Origin: Nostoc sp. T09 | Lineage (GTDB): Bacteria; Cyanobacteriota; Cyanobacteriia; Cyanobacteriales; Nostocaceae | Assembly: GCF_002154695.1 (NCBI RefSeq) | Contig: NZ_MTAV01000007.1 | Location: 1 to 44,943 of the forward strand | DNA: 44,943 nt | Direction of reading: 5' to 3' | In this document: in pieces, positions 1-6,835 of the stretch | Layout: every line of letters begins with the position of its first letter | Position numbering within the stretch: the stretch's first letter is position 1 | Notes under the pieces: model-generated | What the model was told of the DNA's origin: nothing | What the model saw: the letters and a program-made list of their open reading frames with translations, nothing else | Databases searched by the model: none | Made by a program: the position numbers and the translations under genes

Positions 1-607
1 GCTTATTCAGCAAACCGCTTTCATCCAAAGGGCCAATCAACACCACCCGCGCAAAGTTGGGACGCTGCGCCTCAACCCGCGTACATAACCGCGCCGCTAA
101 CGTACTTTTCCCCAGTCCCCCCATCCCAGCAATAAATACGCCAATTTGGTTGCTAGTTTCCCGCAACGCCCGCAGACACCGTTGCAAAGGTCGTCTGCGT
201 CCCACAAATTCCAACCGACTAGCAACTTTAACTTGATTCTGCTCATCCAGAAATTCTTGCTCTGGGACTGTAAACTTCAACTTTTCGCGCTTTGGTGTTC
301 TCAGCGGTGTCACCAGTTCGGCAATCTCTCGCGTATCCCGATAGACCCGCAACAAATGCCAGTCGGTGCGTTCCTTGTCAATCATCTCCTGCTGCGCCGC
401 TTTCACAGCCGCTTCCACACTGTCCCCCGTCGCCAAAGCTTGATAAAGTGCCTGTGCTGCCACAATACCCGTATTATCTAACACCGGACGCGCCCAGCCT
501 AAAACCATACCCGCCCCCGCTTTCACCAACGCCTGCGCCATTGAGGGTACTGTCCCTTTATTAGGAACCTGTCCTGTATGACAGCCAGAAAGAAAAGTTA
601 CTCGCGG
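1..607 (-). pseudogene. C-terminal part of CHAT-NB-ARC protein, separated by an in-frame TGA and cut by the window edge
   Basis: Reading on past the TGA at 610-608 in the same frame gives an uninterrupted protein to the window edge. It starts PRVTFLSGCHTGQ, the second catalytic block of a CHAT (caspase-like) peptidase with its Cys codon at 583-581, and continues through the end of that domain. It then reaches a P-loop, GMGGLGKST (about 128-102), typical of NB-ARC/STAND ATPases. No natural start codon with a ribosome-binding site follows the stop, so this half is probably not made alone. It is best read as the downstream part of the gene at 608-1411, either a decayed gene, a readthrough product or a sequencing error (TGG to TGA). 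The rest of the protein, often repeat sensors in this family, lies outside the window. Confidence 0.75.
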
Positions 608-1411
608 TCAGCGTCCCCGAAAGGCTTTAGCTAAGTCATTGACGGTGGTAAGTTGCAAATTCCCCACCTCATCTTCAGTGATAAAGCAGGGCGTATTATC
701 TGGTAGGGTTGCCCCTTTTGGTAGCAAAAAGCCGTAGTCTTTTTTGGTATAAATTATCCCGTGTCCTGTGAGGTGAAAGACATCAAAATAATCTTCGGGG
801 TAGGATTTCACCAAATTGGCTAACTCTGCAACCGAGCCACTTTCCTCCACAATCAACGCCAAAGGCTGATCCTTAGTTGCTTGCAAAATGTTCGCTTCTT
901 CTCGCTCAAATCCCAAGGGTGGAACTCTTGGATCTTCCGGCGCAGTCGCCATAAACAGCAACCGCAACGGGCGATTTTGCACACCAATCACTTGGGTTTG
1001 ACGCTGCTGCACAGAACGCACTGGTAACACTTTCTGCCGTTCGCTTAAAAACCCATTGTCATCATGTAGCAATTCCCAAGGTAAATGTGCCAGTCCCAAC
1101 GCCACCCGTCCTGTGTCTGCGTTCAACCCCTGCGCTTCACTGGTTTGAATCAAATCTAAATAAATCGTCTGCTCATCCGCCTCATCCAGCGCCCTTCTCA
1201 GCCAGCCTTCCTTCCCATCCAGCCATTGATAAAGTCGCCTTCCCAACTGAGTGAGATCAGGTAAGCGGTCTGTTTGTTGAGTGTAGTAATTTTGCTCACA
1301 CAAATCGATGAGTGCTGCTAACTCCTGTTTATCCAAGCGACGTGAACCATAATCACAGCGCAGTTCAAAAGTTTGTTGTTGACTGAGGGCGAAGGTAAAC
1401 TTTAGGGGCAT
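608..1411 (-). CDS. CHAT domain protein, N-terminal fragment (267 aa)
   Basis: The N-terminal half of a caspase-like CHAT peptidase. Near the C-terminus it has the catalytic-His block FHLTGHG (about residues 215-221), preceded by the conserved strand ending PWELLHDD (about 111-118). The frame stops at a TGA just before the strand that carries the catalytic Cys, and the same frame then continues with that Cys block and an NB-ARC P-loop at 1-607. As written the product holds only half the active site and should be inactive. Known CHAT-STAND proteins are signalling proteases in stress or anti-phage responses; that role here is inference. The start is an ATG at 1411; no operon partner is visible upstream. 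Confidence 0.8.
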   Translation of the reverse strand: MPLKFTFALSQQQTFELRCDYGSRRLDKQELAALIDLCEQNYYTQQTDRLPDLTQLGRRLYQWLDGKEGWLRRALDEADEQTIYLDLIQTSEAQGLNADTGRVALGLAHLPWELLHDDNGFLSERQKVLPVRSVQQRQTQVIGVQNRPLRLLFMATAPEDPRVPPLGFEREEANILQATKDQPLALIVEESGSVAELANLVKSYPEDYFDVFHLTGHGIIYTKKDYGFLLPKGATLPDNTPCFITEDEVGNLQLTTVNDLAKAFRGR

Positions 1412-1783
1412 GGCTAGCAGCAGTAGACTCTACAATTAACTTCACCGTATTGTCAGTACATTCCCAACGTCAACAAAGTTAAGTTGTTGTACCGGAAGTC
1501 TGAAGTTGATCAAGGGAAGATTTTGTAAAATGATAGATATAGCGTTTTAATGGAACTTGAAAAATTCTCAGCCTAAATATAGCCAGACTGAGCGTATTGA
1601 GAACCAAAGACAGCAATATCAATGCTTAACCAATAGATCTATGGCACACTTCTAATACTTTGGAAAAGGTTGTAAGAAATTTAGGATAGCTGCGGAGTTA
1701 TCTGCCAGCTTAATGTAATCATCGCCTAAGTCATATTTTGATTCAGCAACGCCGTCGTTATACAACACCTTTGAGAAAACTGT
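1412..1783. other. Intergenic region between divergent genes
   Basis: About 370 bases separating the divergently transcribed CHAT gene and the Gln-rich protein. I see no RNA gene, no convincing long hairpin and no ORF. It presumably holds both promoters, but I could not assign boxes with confidence. Confidence 0.5.
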
Positions 1784-2194
1784 ATGACTAATTCATTGAT
1801 AGTTAAATCAGGGCTACTACTTACTATCCTGACATTAGATTTAGCGATTTATTCTCCTGTACGGGCAGACATCGCTCAGACGATACCTCAAAATCAACAG
1901 CAGCTAGAACCACAAACAAAAGAGTTGAACAAACAACTATCTTCTCCAAGTTCTCAAAAACAATGGGAACAATTTAGACAGCAACAAGATGAACAAATGC
2001 TACGACAACAACAGCGTCTAGAACAATTTAGACTACAAAATGAACTAAGACAACAACCGTTTGGACAATTTAGACAACAAAATCAACCAAGGCAACAACC
2101 GCTTAGACAATTTAGACAAGACCAATTACTACTACAACAAAGACAGCAAATGGATATATTAAGGCTACAACAGCAACTTAGACCGCAGCCGTAA
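1784..2194 (+). CDS. Secreted Gln/Arg-rich hypothetical protein (136 aa)
   Basis: I do not recognise a family. The first ~29 residues form a signal peptide: a polar N-end, a hydrophobic core (LLLTILTLDLAI) and a likely cleavage after PVRA. The mature part is almost wholly Gln, Arg, Leu and Phe, with degenerate repeats such as EQFRQQQDEQ, GQFRQQNQPRQQP and RQFRQDQLLLQQ at a spacing of about 11-14 residues. It has no Cys and no predicted globular core, so it is probably a basic, helical or disordered periplasmic or cell-surface protein. Similar Gln-rich secreted proteins are common in Nostocales, but composition alone makes homology searches unreliable. The ATG lacks a strong ribosome-binding site. 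It stands alone. Confidence 0.6.
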   Translation: MTNSLIVKSGLLLTILTLDLAIYSPVRADIAQTIPQNQQQLEPQTKELNKQLSSPSSQKQWEQFRQQQDEQMLRQQQRLEQFRLQNELRQQPFGQFRQQNQPRQQPLRQFRQDQLLLQQRQQMDILRLQQQLRPQP

Positions 2195-2280
2195 AGGTTG
2201 TGTTGCCAAAATTGGTGCTCTCAACGCTGCATTTGTTATTGCGTTACATCTGTCATTTTAATGAAGCCGTGGCTGGATAG

Positions 2281-2310
2281 ATGCGATGTCTACGACGGGC
2301 TAAGCCTATG
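2281..2310. repeat. Short dispersed repeat (GATGTCTACGACGGGCTA type)
   Basis: The stretch beginning GCGATGTCTACGACGGGCTA resembles a small dispersed repeat I recall from filamentous cyanobacterial genomes. Only one copy is in the window, so the call rests on memory of the family rather than on copies seen here. Confidence 0.35.
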
Positions 2311-2429
2311 CCCATTTTGACAAGTGCAGTTTGAACCCGAACCACCGATAATTAGATTCAGGTACAATTAGCAAGTTTTTTGTAAGAGGCGATCGCTGAA
2401 GCGCATCTGCTGGATAAAATGTGAGGACA

Positions 2430-2936
2430 TTAGTACTTTCTTGACTTAAAACTTGGTAGGAAAAATTTATCTTTTTCTGTCGAGGTAATATAACCTCCCT
2501 GAACAGATTTAGTGAGAATTTGGTCGAGAAAAACTTTTAATATTTTTATTACTTGATATTTATCTAGAGCAAATTCCTCTTCTGCTATTGATTCACCATA
2601 CTCTCTCCAAGTGCATTTGAGCGTCGAGCTATCTACAGGCTCTATATAGATAGTCAGCCAACTTTCTGGAAAACTTATTTCAATCTTTTTATCTCTCACA
2701 AGTCTTGAGATTTTTTGTGGCAACTCTTCTAAAATTAAAATAAAATCAGGGTCTAAAAATAACTCCTGTTTTTTATCTCCAATTTCTAGTATTACTTGTC
2801 GATTATGTTCAAAGCAGAAACGGCGAACTCCCATTTCTGAATGAGAAAGTTCCTCTAAGGGATCTTCAGGAGGAAGAAACCAATTTTCATTACAAATTTC
2901 TGCTAATTCAAGAGAAAAGTTTTGCGTACTATTCAT
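2430..2936 (-). CDS. Hypothetical protein, likely immunity protein to the adjacent toxin remnant (168 aa)
   Basis: A soluble, acidic, single-domain protein with no signal peptide or membrane segment and no family I can name. It starts with an ATG only 20 bases after the stop of a decayed C-terminal toxin module (2957-3406) on the same strand. That toxin-then-small-acidic-gene layout is typical of polymorphic toxin loci, where the downstream gene encodes the cognate immunity protein. The frame is intact while the toxin is broken, as expected of an orphan immunity gene. Function is inferred from position only; no immunity-family motif was verified. Confidence 0.55.
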   Translation of the reverse strand: MNSTQNFSLELAEICNENWFLPPEDPLEELSHSEMGVRRFCFEHNRQVILEIGDKKQELFLDPDFILILEELPQKISRLVRDKKIEISFPESWLTIYIEPVDSSTLKCTWREYGESIAEEEFALDKYQVIKILKVFLDQILTKSVQGGYITSTEKDKFFLPSFKSRKY

Positions 2937-2956
2937 GGATACTTACTCAATAATTT

Positions 2957-3406
2957 TTAGATTACAAAACTATTTAGAACAGGATATGCAGAATTGAGAG
3001 TACCATCATTATTCCTTTGAACAAATGCACGAGTTACCTCTTCAGTCTTTGTTCCATCAGGATGATAAACTCTATCAATAGGACGTTTGAAATCAATGAG
3101 ATATCTACCTGGATGTTTCGGTGTCACTTGCTCCGCCTTTACCCAATCCTCAGCATTTAACCACTGGCCTTGATTTTTATTTTTGCTAGCTGCTCTTCCC
3201 GTTAACTGCTGTGGTGTCAATCTTGACCCATGATGCTCAATATGATCGTAAGCTTTTGTTGATTTAGGATTATTCTATTGGGGTTCTGCTCCATTCCCTC
3301 TCCATTTACATCCACTTCCTACTTTTATATTAGGATTTGTTATTTCCTGTTGTATAACTTCAATAAGTGGATCATTTTCTGGATAAGTTGGATATTGTTT
3401 GGTCAA
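2957..3406 (-). pseudogene. Remnant of polymorphic-toxin C-terminal domain, with in-frame TAG
   Basis: The ORF with a start begins at a TTG (3220; 87 aa). Reading upstream in the same frame extends the protein through STKAYDHIEHHGSRL and, past one TAG at 3277-3275, through EPQ and a run back to about 3406, where another stop lies just upstream. The domain ends with PGRYLIDFKRPIDRVYHPDG and RAFVQRNNDGTLNSAYPVL. A compact domain with paired His residues and a following small gene is the pattern of C-terminal RNase-type toxins in polymorphic toxin systems; I am not certain of the family number. No N-terminal delivery regions or parent gene remain, so this is a recombination-deposited or decayed toxin tip. 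Confidence 0.5.
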
Positions 3407-3435
3407 AGTGCTAAATTACCTCAATATTCAATAAA

Positions 3436-4056
3436 TTAGAGCCATTTTCGCAGATTTTTATGTACCTGAGCTAAATACCACATATAATCATCAATTTTGT
3501 AATTATCAGCAGCTTTAACTATATATTCCTGTGCTAATTCCAGATTATTTTCAGCTTCGTAATATAATCCTAAATAAAGATGGCTGTAAAAATTTCCTTT
3601 TACTCCTTCTGATTTACCAACATTTAAAACATCATCAGGGGTACAATTTCCCGCATACAAATCGTACACACTCCTCATAATACGGCGGGGGTCATTTTTC
3701 ACAGTTAATAGAGAATTGCGTGCTGATTCCACACCAGAAAGGCGAGCTATACAGAGATATCGCCATACTGTTTCTTCTACATCTTGGGCATTAACTGTTA
3801 AATCAATCTTGAACTGTTGAGCGCCTTCCGCAAATCTTTCTGCGTAGTAATAAGATAGTCCACGTTGCCAGAGATATGGTTTTAGACGAGGATCTAGTTG
3901 CTCTGCTGTATCAAAATCTTGAATAGATTCATCAATTTTGGCAAGCTGAAAGTTGACCATACCGCGACGAATATAAGCATTGGGATTTTGTGGCTGATTG
4001 CGAATAATATCATTCCAATGCTGGAGTTGTTTTGTTAAAGAATTGGTAAAAAACAT
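3436..4056 (-). CDS. TPR-repeat protein (206 aa)
   Basis: A soluble protein built from tetratricopeptide-like helix pairs: NPNAYIRRGMVNFQLAKIDE, then LKPYLWQRGLSYYYAERFAE and a C-terminal repeat with LGLYYEAENNLELAQEYI. Such proteins act as interaction scaffolds; no partner can be named. An ATG (MFFTNSL) at 4056 is preferred over the longer TTG-started reading from 4125, because the extra residues do not look like a domain. The gene ends about 30 bases before the toxin remnant and begins about 75 bases after the ACP phosphodiesterase-like gene on the same strand, so the two may be cotranscribed. Confidence 0.75.
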   Translation of the reverse strand: MFFTNSLTKQLQHWNDIIRNQPQNPNAYIRRGMVNFQLAKIDESIQDFDTAEQLDPRLKPYLWQRGLSYYYAERFAEGAQQFKIDLTVNAQDVEETVWRYLCIARLSGVESARNSLLTVKNDPRRIMRSVYDLYAGNCTPDDVLNVGKSEGVKGNFYSHLYLGLYYEAENNLELAQEYIVKAADNYKIDDYMWYLAQVHKNLRKWL

Positions 4057-4132
4057 GAGTTTTATCAGCTGATGTGCATTTAATCTGCATGATTTCAGTA
4101 TGACGGAGAAAACATTAATCCCCAAAGGTTAA

Positions 4133-4726
4133 CTAGGCAATACACCAATTCTGCACATGAGAAAATAATTGTGGAAAGAATTCTTGAAAGTCATACTCCA
4201 GAGCATCGTAGTGAGTGATGAGTTCATTGATAGCTGGAGTTAAAATAAAATTTCTGTTGCGTCGTCGCGATAATCGCCTTGATATCCGCAAGAGACCATT
4301 TTCTACACCAGACACATTGCGGTAAGATCCCAACCAATCTTCAGCAGCTACGCGAGAAATTACCTCCCTGACTACCAGAGGTATCTGACCTGGATAGGCT
4401 CGAAACGATTCGTAAATCTCTGCTGTAAACTCATCAAGAGATACGCTGGAATATTGCGACCAATTTTTTGCTAGGAAGTGATCGTAAAAAACATCCACCA
4501 GTACCCCAGCAAATCGCCTATAGCTTGAGTCAATGCGCTCTTTACTTCGCTGCACAACTATGTGACTGTCTGTAAACCGATCAATTACTTGATGACACGC
4601 AATTCCACGCTGGAGATGAGAGTTTAATTCCTGACGAGCCGTTCCTTTCACAATGTCGGCCAGGAGATTACCTAAGCGATTCTCAACATTTGGTTCAGAC
4701 AATAACAAGTGGGCTAGCCAGTTCAT
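4133..4726 (-). CDS. acpH: ACP phosphodiesterase-like protein (AcpH/DUF479 family)
   Basis: At 197 aa this matches the usual size of the AcpH family. The N-terminus MNWLAHLLLS is diagnostic, followed by NRLGNLLADIVKG and HQVIDRFTDSH (about residues 45-55), where His and Asp residues form the metal site of this HD-like fold. FAGVLVDVFYDHFLAKNW (about 73-90) holds the remaining conserved Asp/His. The E. coli enzyme removes the 4'-phosphopantetheine arm from acyl carrier protein; many cyanobacterial members are unstudied, so activity is inferred from family. The start is an ATG and the gene lies upstream of the TPR gene on the same strand. Confidence 0.85.
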   Translation of the reverse strand: MNWLAHLLLSEPNVENRLGNLLADIVKGTARQELNSHLQRGIACHQVIDRFTDSHIVVQRSKERIDSSYRRFAGVLVDVFYDHFLAKNWSQYSSVSLDEFTAEIYESFRAYPGQIPLVVREVISRVAAEDWLGSYRNVSGVENGLLRISRRLSRRRNRNFILTPAINELITHYDALEYDFQEFFPQLFSHVQNWCIA

Positions 4727-4880
4727 GATCGCAATGCTTCTACCTAACTACTAGGCACCCTTGCCTACAGCAGTATAACCAGACTATTTTACTGAATTAG
4801 CACTACAGTCACAAAGTAGACACAATCTAAATTGAAGATAGTGAATTGGTGAACAGAGCCTAGACGCATACTGCTACTCT

Positions 4881-4905
4881 GCGAGAAGGGCTACGCCCAA
4901 CGCAT
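4881..4905. repeat. Dispersed repeat (GCGAGAAGGGCTACGCCCAA type) in the 4727-5051 intergenic region
   Basis: The bases GCGAGAAGGGCTACGCCC contain the small inverted pair GGGC..GCCC and resemble dispersed palindromic repeats of Nostocales. The rest of the ~325-base gap between the divergent acpH-like and rhomboid genes shows no ORF or RNA. Confidence 0.4.
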
Positions 4906-5051
4906 AACCCGCAGGCTAGCGGTTTGTCGATAGACATCGCTCATCTTCCAAAATCATGAATCATCTCTATATCCATCCACCGGGTAGAAGCAACTACTAG
5001 CAAAATTCAGTACTGTGAACCTAGTTGCTTATAGATGAGGAATAAACGCCT

Positions 5052-5765
5052 GTGGTTCCAATTAGAGATAATAATCCTACAGAAATCACCCCTTATGTAA
5101 CTTTTGGGCTAATTGCTGCTAATGTTCTAGCTTTTCTTTATGAAGCAAATCTTCCCCCACGAGCATTAGATGGATTTTTACATCTGGCGGCGGTAGTACC
5201 GCGAGAACTCACCTTAAGTTTTGCCGGGATATCTGTACATCAACCTGTACCAGAGTGGGCAACTTTAATCACCTCACAATTTTTGCACGGTGGTTTATTG
5301 CACTTAGCTGGTAATATGTTGTTTCTCTGGATTTTTGGTAATAATGTGGAAGATAAGTTAGGGCATTTTAAGTATTTGCTTTTCTATTTATCTTGCGGCG
5401 TTTTGGCATCATTAAGCCAGTGGTATTTTGCACAGAATTCTAACATTCCTTCTTTAGGGGCAAGTGGTGCGATCGCAGGTGTTATGGGAGCATACATTCT
5501 GCGCTTTCCCAAAGCCGAAATTCTGGGTGTCGTACCTTTAGGGTTTTTCTTTCCCACTTTCCGAGTCCCTGCTTATTTCTTTCTCGGGTTCTGGTTTATT
5601 CAACAAGCTTTCTATGGTGTCGCTAGTCTTGAAACACCTACCAACATCGGTATGGAAAGTGGTGGTATCGCTTACTGGGCCCATGCAGGTGGTTTCCTCT
5701 TTGGTGCGATTCTCGGACCTATTTTGGGTTTGTTTAGCGACAAGCCTAAAGAAGAATATTTTTAA
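5052..5765 (+). CDS. Rhomboid family intramembrane serine protease (copy 1)
   Basis: A 237-aa membrane protein with about six to seven hydrophobic helices. It carries the full rhomboid signature: HGGLLHLAGNM (His84 and Asn88, oxyanion region), the catalytic Ser138 in GASGAIAGVMGAY, and the catalytic His211 in AHAGGFLFG. Rhomboids cut substrate helices inside the membrane. The start is a GTG giving MVPIRDNNPT, a beginning shared with the next gene. It is followed by a textbook terminator (5771-5801), so the two tandem rhomboids are transcribed separately. Substrates are unknown. Confidence 0.93.
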   Translation: MVPIRDNNPTEITPYVTFGLIAANVLAFLYEANLPPRALDGFLHLAAVVPRELTLSFAGISVHQPVPEWATLITSQFLHGGLLHLAGNMLFLWIFGNNVEDKLGHFKYLLFYLSCGVLASLSQWYFAQNSNIPSLGASGAIAGVMGAYILRFPKAEILGVVPLGFFFPTFRVPAYFFLGFWFIQQAFYGVASLETPTNIGMESGGIAYWAHAGGFLFGAILGPILGLFSDKPKEEYF

Positions 5766-5770
5766 TTTTT

Positions 5771-5801
5771 AAAGGGAACAGGGAATACTGTTCCCTTTTT
5801 T
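5771..5801 (+). terminator. Intrinsic terminator after rhomboid copy 1
   Basis: A perfect 11-bp stem, AAAGGGAACAG pairing with CTGTTCCCTTT, with a 6-base loop and a T run directly after. It begins five bases after the stop codon. Confidence 0.9.
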
Positions 5802-5888
5802 GTGAAAGATAAAAACAGGTAAAATTAAGTGGAACAGTGCAAATAAACCGAAGTATGTAATGAAAAGTCAAGTTGCCTAAAAATCTCT

Positions 5889-5914
5889 TCCCTTCTGCCC
5901 TCTGCCTCCTGCCT
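5889..5914. repeat. CTGCCT-type low-complexity dispersed repeat
   Basis: A run of CTGCC units (CTTCTGCCCTCTGCCTCCTG). A related copy lies upstream of the PlsC-like gene near 34497-34522. Both are intergenic and match a dispersed pyrimidine-rich repeat familiar from Nostocales. Confidence 0.5.
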
Positions 5915-6016
5915 TGTCATAACGACAATTTTTAACACCGACCTACTTAACTATCCTTCGCAACCGCCAGCCACTCAAGCTATATTGCAGTTAATCAATG
6001 ATTAGGAAAAACACCT

Positions 6017-6694
6017 GTGTTTCCTCTCTACGACGAAAATCCAACGCGCATCACCCCGTATTTCACTTACGGGTTGATTGGCATGAACATTTTAGTTTTT
6101 CTTCATGAAGTCACGCTGCGTGGTGCACGATTAGAAGAATTTTTTCAGTTATATGCATTAGTACCACGAGAGTTAACTACCAACTTTGCCGGAGAGTGGA
6201 CAACTTTAATTACATCACAATTCCTCCACGGTGGTTGGTGGCATTTAATCTCAAATATGGTTTTTCTCTGGATTTTTGGTAACAATATTGAAGACCGCTT
6301 AGGTCATCTCAAATATCTGATTTTTTATTTGACTTGCGGTGCTTTAGCGGCTTTATGCCAGTGGTTTATTGGGATGAATTCTGCTATTCCTTCTTTAGGG
6401 GCAAGTGGTGCGATCGCGGGAGTTTTGGGTGCTTACATTATCCGCTTTCCCCACGCTAGAGTCATGACCTTAGCTTTTTTGGGATTTTTTGTTACCACCA
6501 TTAGAGTGCCCGCCATGATCCTAATCGGGCTGTTCATTATCCAGAATTTAATTTCTGGTGTTGCTAGCTTGCAAACCGCTGCCAATATGAGTGTGGAAAC
6601 AGGCGGGGTTGCTTACTGGGCACACATCGGTGGCTTTGTTTTTGGGATAATTCTCGGTCCTATGTTGGGTTTATTTAGACGCGACGACTATTAG
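6017..6694 (+). CDS. Rhomboid family intramembrane serine protease (copy 2)
   Basis: A 225-aa tandem paralogue of the previous gene, alike along the full length (shared DENPTRITPY-like start, LWIFGNN, IPSLGASGAIAGV). Its catalytic residues are all present: HGGWWHLISNM, Ser130 in GASG and His203 in AHIGGF. It lacks about ten residues of copy 1 in the first lumenal loop (around residue 60) and differs most in the membrane segments after the Ser, where substrate choice may lie. The start is a GTG, as in copy 1. A 13-bp hairpin follows the stop. Confidence 0.93.
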   Translation: MFPLYDENPTRITPYFTYGLIGMNILVFLHEVTLRGARLEEFFQLYALVPRELTTNFAGEWTTLITSQFLHGGWWHLISNMVFLWIFGNNIEDRLGHLKYLIFYLTCGALAALCQWFIGMNSAIPSLGASGAIAGVLGAYIIRFPHARVMTLAFLGFFVTTIRVPAMILIGLFIIQNLISGVASLQTAANMSVETGGVAYWAHIGGFVFGIILGPMLGLFRRDDY

Positions 6695-6698
6695 AGAA

Positions 6699-6738
6699 AT
6701 TGGTTAGTAGTCTTGCTCTAGCGATACTACTAACCAAT
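6699..6738 (+). terminator. Hairpin after rhomboid copy 2
   Basis: ATTGGTTAGTAGT pairs perfectly with ACTACTAACCAAT across a 14-base loop, immediately after the stop codon. There is no T run, so it may act as a bidirectional or processing hairpin between the convergent rhomboid and kinase genes. Confidence 0.6.
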
Positions 6739-6835
6739 ACAAATTCTAAGAAGATACAGTCGTTTTCACTTGGATGAGGAAAATTTGCTATTGCAGAACA
6801 TCTTGCTAATTACCCCAACGGTAAATCGATCAAGA

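Noticed and set aside
146-564. Plus-strand ORFs over the CHAT C-terminal region
   Set aside because: They run antisense to the CHAT/NB-ARC frame, are Pro/Ser/His-rich shadow translations, and have no ribosome-binding site or family resemblance.
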